Source of the DNA: Desulfonatronum sp. SC1
GTDB taxonomy: Bacteria; Desulfobacterota; Desulfovibrionia; Desulfovibrionales; Desulfonatronaceae
Assembly: GCF_003046795.1 (NCBI RefSeq)
Contig: NZ_PZKN01000034.1
Span: 1 to 43,020, forward strand
Direction: 5' to 3'
DNA length: 43,020 nucleotides
The notes under the pieces were generated by a model. That model searched no databases. It was given only the letters and a program-made list of their open reading frames with translations, and was not told the DNA's origin. Within the stretch, counting starts at the first letter, position 1. Every line of letters begins with the position of its first letter. Of this stretch, positions 32,324 to 39,942 are shown piece by piece. A program made the translations under genes and the position numbers.

Positions 32324-33433
32324 ATGTCCCTGATCCTCGGCGATATTCGCCATGCATACGGCCCCAAGACCGTCCTGCAAAACATCAACCTCGAAGTCCA
32401 ACCCGGTGAAGTGGTCTGTCTGCTCGGACCGTCGGGCTGTGGGAAGACCACTCTGTTGCGGCTGATCGCCGGACTGGAGGAACTCCAACACGGCCGGATT
32501 CTGATCGACGACCAGGTCATCGCGGACCAGCATCGCCAGATGCTTCCGGAACGGCGCGGCACCGGCTTTCTGTTCCAGGACTTCGCCCTCTTTCCCCACC
32601 TGACGGTCCTGGAAAACACCATGTTCGGGCTGACGGCCGTCGCGTCCAAGGAAACCCGCCGACAAAAGGCGCTTCAGGCCCTGGAGCAGGTCAACATGCG
32701 GGATTTCGCGACGGTCTACCCGCACGAACTCTCCGGGGGCCAGCAACAGCGCGTGGCCTTGGCCCGGGCCCTGGCTCCCAGCCCGCGGATCATCCTCCTG
32801 GACGAGCCGTTTTCCAGCCTGGACGCCCGGCTCCGGGTCCAGATCCGCGACCAGACCCTGCACGTGCTCAAGTCCAGCGGCGTGGCCACGGTCATGGTCA
32901 CCCACGACCCCGAGGAAGCCATGTTCATGGGCGACCGGATCGTGCTCATGCACCAGGGCCGGATCGTTCAGACCGGCACCCCCGTGGAACTGTACTCCAA
33001 GCCGGTGAACGCCTTCGTGACGACCTTTTTCAGTGATGTGAACGTGATCAGGGGAATGGTTCAGGGCGGACAGGTCGCCACCCCGCTTGGACGGGTAGCC
33101 TCCGCCGGGTTTCAGGACGGGGCCGAGGTTGAAATCATGTTTCGACCGGAAACGGTCCAGATATTCGAGGCGGACACGACTCCGCCGGCATCCAGTGTAC
33201 CGGGGGAAGTGCTGGCCACCCGGCTCCTGCCCGGAGCGACCCTGGTCCACCTGCGTATTGCGTCGCATGCGCACGGGACCCCGGAGAAACCCGGTCACAC
33301 TCCTGACAACGCCGGAGAGGGCATCCACCTGCATGCCCGGGTCCCCTGCCTCTTCCCCATGCCCGAGGGTGCGCGCGTCCAGGTCCATGTTCCCATGGAC
33401 CAAGTCTACGTCTTTCCGGCGGAATCTTCCTGA
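32324..33433 (+). CDS. fbpC: Ferric-iron ABC transporter ATPase
   Basis: 369 residues. Walker A GPSGCGKTTLLRL, Q-loop FLFQDFALFPHLTV, signature LSGGQQQRVALARAL, Walker B RIILLDEPFSSLD and the switch His in VMVTHDPEEAM are all present. Residues about 245-369 form a TOBE-like regulatory domain (EVEIMFRPETVQIF). It powers import by the permease just upstream. The TOBE region contains an insertion rich in Pro/Gly/His around HAHGTPEKPGHTPDN. Last gene of the operon, convergent with cobI about 20 bp on. Confidence 0.93.
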   Translation: MSLILGDIRHAYGPKTVLQNINLEVQPGEVVCLLGPSGCGKTTLLRLIAGLEELQHGRILIDDQVIADQHRQMLPERRGTGFLFQDFALFPHLTVLENTMFGLTAVASKETRRQKALQALEQVNMRDFATVYPHELSGGQQQRVALARALAPSPRIILLDEPFSSLDARLRVQIRDQTLHVLKSSGVATVMVTHDPEEAMFMGDRIVLMHQGRIVQTGTPVELYSKPVNAFVTTFFSDVNVIRGMVQGGQVATPLGRVASAGFQDGAEVEIMFRPETVQIFEADTTPPASSVPGEVLATRLLPGATLVHLRIASHAHGTPEKPGHTPDNAGEGIHLHARVPCLFPMPEGARVQVHVPMDQVYVFPAESS

Positions 33434-33454
33434 CTGAGTTCGTGTTCTGATAGC

Positions 33455-34165
33455 TCAAGCGCCCTTGCGCGCGACATGCAGCAGGGAAAAGTAAGACAAC
33501 TTTTCCGGGACCTGATCCAGGTTCTCGTACACGGCCTCCCCATCCAGGCCGCATCGCTCGATCAGTCTGGCCCGGTCCGCCAGTCCGCGCTCTTGCAGGG
33601 CCGCCTTGAGCGCGGGGAAACGCTTGGCCGGCTTCAGGACCACGGCGGCATCCGCCGCGTCCAGCAGCTTTGCCAGTCGATCCAGGTTGCTGTTGCCCGT
33701 GGCCACCACCAAACTCTCGTCGCCCTCCACCAACGTCTGCTCCAGCCGGGCCGCGGCCGCCTGGAAGGAGGTGATGCCCGGAATGATCCGCACCTCCGCT
33801 TGATCGTCACGAGCCCGCAGTTCCCGGAGCAAGTGCCCGAAGGTACTGTAGATCAGCGGGTCGCCCAAGGTAATGAACGCTGCATGACGTCCGCCATGCA
33901 GGCACTTCAGCACGGCCTCGGCGTTTTTTCCCCGGGCCGCAGTGCGCACGACATCGTCCCTGGTCATGGGAAAGTCCAACCGCTGGATTTCCACATCCGC
34001 CCGTAAATGCGGTCGGATGATGTCCAGGGCCACGGAAAAATCATTCTTGGTCGAAGCCGGGGCAAAAACCACGTCCACCTCGGACAGAGCCTTGACCGCC
34101 GCCAAAGTAAGCAATCCAGGATCCCCAGGGCCGACGCCGATTCCGTACAATATGCCGTTTTGCAT
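33455..34165 (-). CDS. cobI: Precorrin-2 / cobalt-factor-2 C20-methyltransferase
   Basis: 236 residues from the ATG at 34165 (MQNGILYGIGVGPGDPGLLT); the open frame extends to 34276 but the family starts here. SAM-binding motifs: GVGPGDPGLLTLAAVKAL, FITLGDPLIYSTFGHLL and IIPGITSFQAAAARL. Methylates C20 of precorrin-2 or its cobalt form in corrinoid synthesis; in an anaerobe the cobalt-early (CbiL) reaction is more likely. It stands alone, without other corrinoid genes, downstream of uppP. Confidence 0.9.
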   Translation of the reverse strand: MQNGILYGIGVGPGDPGLLTLAAVKALSEVDVVFAPASTKNDFSVALDIIRPHLRADVEIQRLDFPMTRDDVVRTAARGKNAEAVLKCLHGGRHAAFITLGDPLIYSTFGHLLRELRARDDQAEVRIIPGITSFQAAAARLEQTLVEGDESLVVATGNSNLDRLAKLLDAADAAVVLKPAKRFPALKAALQERGLADRARLIERCGLDGEAVYENLDQVPEKLSYFSLLHVARKGA

Positions 34166-34223
34166 CAAGATATTCCAATTTTCCTTGTAACATAGAGATG
34201 ATTCAGTCGCTTTCCGGCGTCCG

Positions 34224-35021
34224 CTACCAATACAGCCAAGCCAACAACAACCCCAGTAAAAGCCGGTAAACCACAAAGGGCTGCATCCCCACCGTTCGGA
34301 TAAATTTAAGAAAGAAATGGATGCAGAGATAGGCGCTGATCCCGGCCAGCACCGTGGCCACGATGATCATCCCCCACTGTGTGGGCTCCGGCTGGCCGAA
34401 AAGCTGCCTGGCCTCCAGGGCCCCGGCCAGGAAAATCACCGGAATGGACAGCAGGAAGGAAAACCGGGCCGCGGCCTCCCGGCTCAGGCCCAGAAATAGA
34501 CCGGCGGTCATGGTTGCTCCGGAGCGGGACGTACCGGGAATCAGGGCCACGGCTTGAGCGCAACCGATGATGAGGATGTCCAGCCAAGTCAGGCCATGCT
34601 CGTTGCGACCCCCTTTGTGCCGCCAATCCGCCCAGCCCAGAAGCAGCCCGAAAAACATCAGCCCAAAGGCCAGAATCAATGGGTCGCGCAGATGTGTGGC
34701 TACCACGTCCCGAAAAGCCAGTCCGGCCAGCCCCACCGGAACCGTACCCAGGATCACGGCCCAGGCCAGTCGTGCCCCAGGACCGCTCCCCTTGCCGGTC
34801 AAGGAACGAATAAAATCCCGGGCCATTACCAGCAGATCCCGGCGAAAATACCAGACCACGGCCGCCAGGGTTCCCATATGCACAGCCACATCAAAGGTCA
34901 GCCCTTGGTCTTCCCAGCCCGTGAACACGGATACCAGAATCAGGTGGGCGGAACTGGAAATGGGCAGGAATTCCGTCAGCCCCTGGACCAGGGCCAGGAC
35001 GACGGCTTGAAAAAAATCCAT
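34224..35021 (-). CDS. uppP: Undecaprenyl-diphosphatase
   Basis: 265 residues with about seven to eight membrane segments. BacA/UppP motifs: VQGLTEFLPISSSAHLIL near the N-terminus, with the Glu and Ser-rich active site, and IPGTSRSGATMTAGLFLGLS around residues 155-180. Recycles undecaprenyl pyrophosphate to the monophosphate for peptidoglycan and surface polysaccharide carriers at the inner membrane. It lies 39 bp downstream of the DUF374 gene and 58 bp upstream of cobI, all on the minus strand, probably one transcript. Confidence 0.95.
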   Translation of the reverse strand: MDFFQAVVLALVQGLTEFLPISSSAHLILVSVFTGWEDQGLTFDVAVHMGTLAAVVWYFRRDLLVMARDFIRSLTGKGSGPGARLAWAVILGTVPVGLAGLAFRDVVATHLRDPLILAFGLMFFGLLLGWADWRHKGGRNEHGLTWLDILIIGCAQAVALIPGTSRSGATMTAGLFLGLSREAAARFSFLLSIPVIFLAGALEARQLFGQPEPTQWGMIIVATVLAGISAYLCIHFFLKFIRTVGMQPFVVYRLLLGLLLAWLYW

Positions 35022-35060
35022 GACTGCTCCGGGATTTGCTATTCTGGAATTGCTGAAGGG

Positions 35061-35690
35061 CTACGTGCCCAGGGCGTTGAGCAGGCCTTCCAAGCGCGAA
35101 CACTCCCGGGCCATTTCCTCGGCGGTCATCTCCGCCTGAACCCGGTACGGCCGCCCGTAGACCACCCGGCACCGAGCGCCGGGCCAGGGAAGCTGGAACT
35201 TGTCCCAGGCTTTCTGGAAGACAAAGGACCGGGACATGAATACCCGCAAGGGAATCAGGGGCGCACCCGTCTTGGCGGCCAGATACACGGCCCCCTCCTT
35301 GACTTTGTGCCGGGGGCCGCGCGGGCCGTCCACGGTAACCACCACGTCAGCGTTGCGCACGCGCATCTCCTTGCGAGCCGCGATCAGCGCGGCCACCCCG
35401 CCCCGACGGCTGGAGCCCCGAGCGAGCTGAATGCCGAAACGAGTCAGGACCTGGGACAAAAACTCCCCGTCCCGACTCTGACTGACCACGGCCACGGCGC
35501 CCTGGTTGCGGTGCAAATAGATCAAAGGGAACAACTCGTCATGCCAGATCGGCACGACCATGGGCACTTCTCGCCGCATCCCTTCAACATCTTCCAACCC
35601 TTCCTGGGAAAACCGCAAAGTCCGACTCAGCACTTTGGTGAACAAAACAGCCGGAGGGACGAACCAAAGGGGATTGACGCGAAAGCCCAT
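35061..35690 (-). CDS. DUF374 lysophospholipid-acyltransferase-like protein
   Basis: 209 residues from the ATG at 35690 (MGFRVNPLWFVPPAVLFTKV); an upstream TTG at 35726 is less likely. Sequence features of DUF374: VPIWHDELFPLIYLH (the IWHxE box in place of HxxxxD), SQSRDGEFLSQVLTRFG, LARGSSRRGGVAALIA, VVTVDGPRGPRHKVKEGAVYLA. The fold is that of PlsC-type acyltransferases, and the family is often near lipid A or lipopolysaccharide genes. Membrane-peripheral; substrate likely a lipid A precursor or lysophospholipid by analogy. First gene of the uppP/cobI group, divergent from yedF. Confidence 0.85.
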   Translation of the reverse strand: MGFRVNPLWFVPPAVLFTKVLSRTLRFSQEGLEDVEGMRREVPMVVPIWHDELFPLIYLHRNQGAVAVVSQSRDGEFLSQVLTRFGIQLARGSSRRGGVAALIAARKEMRVRNADVVVTVDGPRGPRHKVKEGAVYLAAKTGAPLIPLRVFMSRSFVFQKAWDKFQLPWPGARCRVVYGRPYRVQAEMTAEEMARECSRLEGLLNALGT

Positions 35691-35857
35691 GGCGAGGCTT
35701 CTAAACCGGATACAGGTTGGAGACAAGGCAGGGTCCTATTGAAAAAACAAATCACCGCCAGCCCATCCGATAGAAATCATCAATTTGATTTTTCCTCCCG
35801 CCTGTGCTTGTTCTTACGCTCCAATTCCGAACCTCAACCCCAATAGGAATCCCACCC

Positions 35858-36469
35858 ATGAACAATACGCATCTCGACTGCAAAGGTCTCCCCTGCCCGC
35901 AACCGGTTCTCCAGTGCAAGCAGCATATCGACGTCCATCAGCCCGAAGCCGTGAGCATCGCGGTGGACAACGAGGCCGCCTTGCAAAACGTGACTCGATT
36001 TCTGGAAAATCAAGGTTACCAAGTCGGCAATGTGCAAACCGCCCAAAATGAATGGCGGGTCACGGCGGCACGAGCAGCTGACGCCCAGGCGGAAAATGCC
36101 CCGGTCCCTCAGACCGCCGCGTCACATCTGGACCCCAAAACACTGATCTTCCTGACGGCCCCAGGTGTTGGCGAAGGTGATACGGTCCTGGGCGAAAAAC
36201 TGATGCTCAATTTCCTGGCCACCCTGCCGGAAATGGGCCCCCAATTGTGGCGGATTATCCTGGTCAACGGTGCCGTACGGCTGGCCGTACAAGGCAGCCC
36301 GTGCCTGGAAGCGCTCCAAAAACTGGAAGCCGCCGGAGTGACCATCCTGGTTTGCGGAACCTGCCTGACCCACTTTGACTTGCTGGACAAAAAGGCCGTG
36401 GGACAGACCACCAACATGCTGGACGTGGTCACCAGCCTCCAACTGGCCGGAAAAGTCATCCGGCCCTGA
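35858..36469 (+). CDS. yedF: YedF-type sulfurtransferase-like protein (selenium metabolism associated)
   Basis: 203 residues from the ATG at 35858 (AGGA about 10 nt upstream). Residues 1-70 are a TusA/SirA-like domain with the CKGLPCPQPV motif, whose second Cys is the sulfur or selenium carrier. Residues about 85-203 form a DsrE-like domain (FLTAPGVGEGDTVLGEKLM, VTILVCGTCLTHFDLLDKK) with its own Cys pair. This two-domain form is known to co-occur with selenophosphate synthase in genomes that use selenium. No sel genes are in the window. Downstream is the tRNA-Met. Confidence 0.88.
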   Translation: MNNTHLDCKGLPCPQPVLQCKQHIDVHQPEAVSIAVDNEAALQNVTRFLENQGYQVGNVQTAQNEWRVTAARAADAQAENAPVPQTAASHLDPKTLIFLTAPGVGEGDTVLGEKLMLNFLATLPEMGPQLWRIILVNGAVRLAVQGSPCLEALQKLEAAGVTILVCGTCLTHFDLLDKKAVGQTTNMLDVVTSLQLAGKVIRP

Positions 36470-36603
36470 CGGATTGGTACCTCATATTCGCAATTTCGAC
36501 CAAATCCGAAATCTATACGTTGAAAATCGAGGCCTTTTGTGTAATATTTGCAATATATTGAAAGAGAAAAAAGTTGTCGCGAATATTTTTCGGCCATAAC
36601 CAC

Positions 36604-36632
36604 TTGCCAAGCGCAGCGCGAATCTATATGTA
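36604..36632 (+). promoter_or_regulatory. Candidate promoter of the tRNA gene
   Basis: TTGCCA (36604-36609), a 17-nt spacer and TATGTA (36627-36632), 34 bp before the tRNA 5' end. Another weaker pair, TTGAAA...TAATAT, lies about 85 bp upstream. Confidence 0.4.
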
Positions 36633-36666
36633 ACCAAATTCTTGTTCGGGAGGCACATCCTCCAAT

Positions 36667-36743
36667 GGCGAGGTAGCTCAGGTGGTCAGAGCATGCGGCT
36701 CATATCCGCAGAGTCGGGGGTTCAAGTCCCTCCCTCGCTACCA
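36667..36743 (+). tRNA. tRNA with CAT anticodon (elongator Met most likely)
   Basis: 77 nt with encoded CCA. Acceptor GGCGAGG pairs with CCTCGCT, the D arm is GCTC...GAGC, the anticodon stem TGCGG/CCGCA encloses CTCATAT (anticodon CAT), and the T arm is GGGGG-TTCAAGT-CCCTC. The paired 1-72 position and lack of three G-C pairs at the base of the anticodon stem argue against the initiator. tRNA-Ile2 (lysidine-modified CAT) cannot be excluded by eye. Confidence 0.95.
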
Positions 36744-36752
36744 AGCAAAATC

Positions 36753-36786
36753 AAGGGTTCCGGTCGGTTGGCCGGAACCCTTTTTT
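36753..36786 (+). terminator. Rho-independent terminator after the tRNA
   Basis: AAGGGTTCCGG-TCGGTTGG-CCGGAACCC followed by six T residues; 9-bp stem with strong GC content, 10 bp beyond the CCA end. Confidence 0.9.
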
Positions 36787-36825
36787 ATTGTGGGCAATTT
36801 CTCCAACCCCTGTCCAACCATCTAA

Positions 36826-37041
36826 AGTAAAGCCTTCGTCACCTTCGCCACGATCCTGGTCGCGGCCCTGGGCACCTTGATTCAGACCCTGCTGGTGGGT
36901 TGCATCGACTGCGGGTTCGTGCTCCTCATGGGCTCCTATTCCGCCTTTCTGACCTGCACCCTGAGCGCGATACGCATGGACGGGCTGGAGCTGATGGAAA
37001 ATCGGAATCGGAACGTAACAATGTTGTGCATCACCCTGTGA
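36826..37041 (+). pseudogene. Fragment of a membrane protein, start lost
   Basis: A 71-codon open frame between stops reads like a real membrane protein: VTFATILVAALGTLIQTLLV, then CIDCGFVLLMGSYSAFLTC, ending NVTMLCITL. It has two hydrophobic segments and codon use like its neighbours, but no start codon precedes the first segment, and the frame begins right after the tRNA terminator. It looks like the 3' remnant of a gene cut off at its left end. I do not recognise the family. The 270 bp after it, to 37312, hold nothing else supported except a short GATTTC-type motif at 37069-37084. Confidence 0.4.
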
Positions 37042-37312
37042 TCACGTTATCTTCTTGGGCATGACGTTCGATTTCGATACCGATTCAGATCGCAGGGGAG
37101 GAACAAGATCAAATCCGCCCTGACCCTCCCCCAACATCGTGGGCATCGCCAACGTTACTGGCGCAAACGTGGTCGCCAAGCGCCACGGAATGCTTTTTCA
37201 ACATACTGATAAAACAGACATTCGAGTTTGGCATGCTTCGTGCTACAGGAGTGTAATCGGCGAACGGTGCGCCGCCCGTCTTCGACCCTTCAACTTGCGG
37301 AGGAGGTTGGAA

Positions 37313-37577
37313 ATGAGAAAACTGTTCCTGACCCCTTCCCTGGCCCTTGCCCTTGTTGATCGTGGCAACGCCCAACCTTCATGCCGCCACTCACGGCTCC
37401 TATATTGACTGCATCCACGGTTGTCCCGACCTGATCGTCTGCAAGAACCCCAAATGTCGACATTGGACCTTTTCAGTGACATCATCATCCTTAGGAGGAA
37501 AAGATGAAAAAAGCAGCCCTGGTAGTTATCCTTCTTGGTTTTGGAGCAGGAATCTTCCTGACGGATTTGTATCATGA
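37313..37577 (+). pseudogene. Frameshifted small secreted Cys-containing protein
   Basis: The ATG at 37313 has GGAGGAGG upstream and opens MRKLFLTPSLALAL, the first half of a signal peptide; in that frame a stop follows soon. In another frame the signal continues as LLIVATPNLHAATHG (AxA-type cleavage), then SYIDCIHGCPDLIVCKNPKC with four cysteines. One small indel near 37350 restores a single protein of about 65-85 residues. The second frame runs into the next gene's start, so the true 3' end is unclear. Strong ribosome site and split signal peptide support a recently broken gene, or a sequencing error. Confidence 0.5.
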
Positions 37578-37836
37578 CCAGACACGTGCATACAGGTTCC
37601 AGGATTCTGGTTTGCAGGCACTTTTCGAGATCTTCCAGCCGCGTGAATCCCATGCCCAGGCAGCACCGCCTCCGTGTGAATACTCGCTATGGGACGCCTA
37701 TAACATGTGCCGGGCCTCGTGCGATGGATGGTACGACGTCGGCATGGAGCGGGAATCATGCAAGTCCGGATGCATGTGGATGTGGCAGAATGTCAGAAAC
37801 GGCAACCATCCATCCAATTGCCACTATCGAGACTGA
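37504..37836 (+). CDS. Small secreted protein with twin CX3C motif
   Basis: 110 residues, AGGAGG 6 nt upstream of the ATG. The N-terminus (MKKAALVVILLGFGAGIFL) is a signal peptide or anchor. After a spacer ending SHAQAAPPP the mature end carries six cysteines: C-EYSLWDAYNM-CRASC-x12-CKSGC-...-C. The arrangement CX3C-x12-CX3C matches an alpha-hairpin stapled by two disulfides. Highly hydrophilic and aromatic (MWMWQN). It lies directly after the broken Cys-containing gene. I do not recognise a named family; a periplasmic or secreted binding or toxin-like role is possible but not shown. Confidence 0.72.
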   Translation: MKKAALVVILLGFGAGIFLTDLYHDQTRAYRFQDSGLQALFEIFQPRESHAQAAPPPCEYSLWDAYNMCRASCDGWYDVGMERESCKSGCMWMWQNVRNGNHPSNCHYRD

Positions 37837-37974
37837 TTTTTCGCCATCGTTATTTTGAAGTCCGCTCCAGTCGGCAAGGCACTTTGGAGCTTTGAATATT
37901 CGGATTTGTTTCGGGTTTTGGCCAAGCGACCGGACAGTCTGAAGTTATTGGGGATGCCCGGTTGGAGCAAGATA

Positions 37975-39024
37975 ATGTCCTCCTTCAAAAATGTCGGCCT
38001 GTGGGCAGCGCTGCTCCCTGCCTCCGCCGTCTTGGCCGTGGGGTTGCAGTGGGCGTCGTTTCCAGCGGCCACCTTGCTCGGCCCGCTTCTGGCCGGGGTG
38101 GTCTTCGCCTTGGGCGGGGCGGATCTGAAGCTGTCTCGCTGGGCCTTTGCCGGGGCCCAGTCCGTGGTGGGGTGCATGGTGGCGATGAGCATGACCCCGG
38201 CCGTGCTGGCCACCCTGGCTCTCAACTGGCCGGCAATTTTGCTGGCCATTTTTCAGGTCATCGTGTTCGGGGCCGTGGTGGGGCTTGGGTTGATGCGCTT
38301 CGGCACTTTGCCGGGAACCACCGCGGCCTGGGGCACCTCGCCGGGTGGGGCCGCGGCCATGACCGCCATGGCCGAATCCTACGGCGCGGACATCCGCATG
38401 GTGGCCTTCATGCAGTACCTGCGGATCTTCGTGGTGGTGCTCACGGCATCTTCCGTCGCGCACCTCCTGCTGGGCGGACAGGCCGCGGATCACCCCGCGC
38501 CGGGCTGGTCGCCCGGCCTTGATGCGCCGTTGATTCCCCTGGCGCAGACTCTGGCCCTGGTGATCGCGGGCGTGGTCCTTGGTCGTTGGGCGGGCATCCC
38601 GGGCGGAGCGCTGCTGCTGCCCATGGCGGCCGGAGCCGTGCTCAACTCCCTGGGGCTGATGCACATCACCCTGCCGCCCTGGCTGCTCTGGAGCGCCTAC
38701 GCCTCCCTGGGCTGGTACATCGGCCTGCGCTTCACGCCCCGGACCCTGCGCTACGCCCTGCGGGCCCTGCCCCAGATCCTGCTGGCCATCGTCGTTTTGA
38801 TGGCCCTGTGCGGCGTCGCTGCCTGGACCCTGACCGTCTGGGCCGGCGTGGACCCGCTGAGCGCCTACTTGGCCACCAGCCCCGGCGGCCTGGACATCGT
38901 GGCGATCATCGCCGCGGACAGCGGCTGCGACGTGGCCTTCGTGCTCTCCCTGCAAACCCTGCGTCTGTTCGCCGTGGTGCTCACCGGCCCGCTGATTGCC
39001 CGGCTGATTTGCCGGGTCAGCTGA
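37975..39024 (+). CDS. AbrB-family membrane protein (AbrB duplication, Pfam PF05145 type)
   Basis: 349 residues from the ATG at 37975 (GGAGC 8 nt upstream; the ATG at 37954 and the frame from 37855 are less supported). About ten hydrophobic segments form two similar halves, each with a Gly-rich LPGTTAAWGTSPGGAAAM-like or YLATSPGGLDIVAIIA motif. The family is often mislabelled as ammonia monooxygenase or as the AbrB regulator; it is a putative transporter of unknown substrate, with no DNA-binding domain. Monocistronic; the long copy of the hairpin repeat begins 7 bp after its stop. Confidence 0.85.
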   Translation: MSSFKNVGLWAALLPASAVLAVGLQWASFPAATLLGPLLAGVVFALGGADLKLSRWAFAGAQSVVGCMVAMSMTPAVLATLALNWPAILLAIFQVIVFGAVVGLGLMRFGTLPGTTAAWGTSPGGAAAMTAMAESYGADIRMVAFMQYLRIFVVVLTASSVAHLLLGGQAADHPAPGWSPGLDAPLIPLAQTLALVIAGVVLGRWAGIPGGALLLPMAAGAVLNSLGLMHITLPPWLLWSAYASLGWYIGLRFTPRTLRYALRALPQILLAIVVLMALCGVAAWTLTVWAGVDPLSAYLATSPGGLDIVAIIAADSGCDVAFVLSLQTLRLFAVVLTGPLIARLICRVS

Positions 39025-39031
39025 CAGCCCC

Positions 39032-39229
39032 TTGAAAAACTCCCAATTGCTGCGTCGCCGCGAAAAGTTCAAACTCTCACGTATGAATAAATACGCTTCG
39101 ATTTTGATTCGATTGCCAGGACGGCAAATCGAAAATGTGGCGAAGCCACAGCCCGTGAGGGCCGGACACAGGACGTGTCCGGTAGCTTTTCTTGCTCCTT
39201 GCACTTGGGGTTTTTGAACGGTCTGTCGA
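39032..39229 (+). repeat. Dispersed hairpin repeat, long copy with three nested hairpins
   Basis: Same ends and flanks as 13791-13910 (TTGAAAAACTCCCAATTGCT ... CTTGGGGTTTTTGAACGG), but about 80 bp longer. The extra part contains three consecutive perfect or near-perfect hairpins: CGATTGCC-AGGA-CGGCAAATCG (39110-39131), TGTGGC-GAA-GCCACA (39136-39150) and CCGGACAC-AGGA-CGTGTCCGG (39162-39182). Confidence 0.8.
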
Positions 39230-39297
39230 GTTCGGACTTTTCCAACACTCAGCTAAAGCACTGCACGAAATATGCGGGATGACGGCGCATGATGCGC

Positions 39298-39344
39298 TTG
39301 ACAATCAAACCGATGTCATGAAATTCTGACCTGAATTCAGGTCA
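39298..39344 (+). promoter_or_regulatory. Promoter and palindromic operator of the Phd/RelE-type pair
   Basis: A perfect -35 TTGACA (39298-39303) with a 17-nt spacer to a weak AAATTC, followed at once by the perfect 18-bp palindrome TGACCTGAATTCAGGTCA (39327-39344). The palindrome is 21 bp before the antitoxin ATG and is the obvious binding site for autorepression. Confidence 0.55.
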
Positions 39345-39365
39345 ACCAGAATGGAGGTCCGAATC

Positions 39366-39629
39366 ATGGAAATCCTTTCCCTCTCTGAGGCGAAAATGAA
39401 GTTCAGCCATCTCGTGGACAGGGTCAACGCCACGGGCCAGGAAGTCGTCATCACAAAAAATGGGCGACCAGCCGCGGTTTTGGTCAGCCCTGACGAGTTT
39501 TCAAGCTGGTCGGAAACCTTGCTCATCCAGGCCGATCCCCGGCTTTTGGAGGAAATTGCCTCTGGAATGCGGGATATGAAGGAAAACAAGGCCGGCCTGT
39601 ACACCATTGACGAACTTTTCGCCGAATGA
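39366..39629 (+). CDS. Phd/YefM-type antitoxin
   Basis: 87 residues from the ATG at 39366 (GGAGG 8 nt upstream; the frame from 39351 has no site). Typical Phd/YefM fold: LSLSEAKMKFSHLVDRVN, then EVVITKNGRPAAVLVSPDEF. The C-terminal part (RDMKENKAGLYTIDELFAE) would neutralise the toxin. It overlaps the toxin gene by 4 bp (ATGA), and the perfect palindrome upstream fits autoregulation. Confidence 0.9.
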   Translation: MEILSLSEAKMKFSHLVDRVNATGQEVVITKNGRPAAVLVSPDEFSSWSETLLIQADPRLLEEIASGMRDMKENKAGLYTIDELFAE

Positions 39630-39916
39630 GCCGAAGTCCTTTGTATCGACTGCGCGTCTCGGACGATCTGGCTGTACTGATTCGCGGTCTGCATCCTGAG
39701 CTGAAACGAAAAGTCCGCGAGGCGCTTGCGCTGATCGTGGAGAATCCGACACTGGGGAAGCCCTTGAAGCGGGAACTGGAGGGCCTGCGAAGTTTTCGCG
39801 TCAGCAGATTCCGGATCATCTACAGCCTGACGGAAAAGAGAGAAATCCAGATCATTGCCATCGGCCCCCGTGACCGGATTTATGAGGAAACGGCGCGCAT
39901 TGAGAAGAGAGAATGA
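39626..39916 (+). CDS. RelE/ParE-type toxin
   Basis: 96 residues. The RelE core is visible: YRLRVSDDLAVLIRGLHPEL, NPTLGKPLKRELEGLRSFRV, then SRFRIIYSLTEKREIQIIAIGPRDRIYEE. The RVSRFRIIY strand and closing basic tail are as in ribosome-dependent mRNA interferases, although ParE-like gyrase inhibition cannot be ruled out from sequence. Intact, coupled to the antitoxin, and convergent with the HATPase-GNAT gene 26 bp away. Confidence 0.88.
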   Translation: MSRSPLYRLRVSDDLAVLIRGLHPELKRKVREALALIVENPTLGKPLKRELEGLRSFRVSRFRIIYSLTEKREIQIIAIGPRDRIYEETARIEKRE

Positions 39917-39942
39917 GATTCCTGGGGGGATGCTTCGAGAAT

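Noticed and set aside
36721-37312. Search for a duplicated tRNA 3' end (attR) downstream of the tRNA-Met
   Set aside because: No second copy of TTCAAGTCCCTCC or the CCA end was seen within the window, so an integrated element is not demonstrated.
37945-39204. 419-codon minus-strand frame opposite the AbrB-family gene
   Set aside because: Composition-driven shadow of Gln/Gly/His-rich type; the plus strand has a coherent membrane protein.
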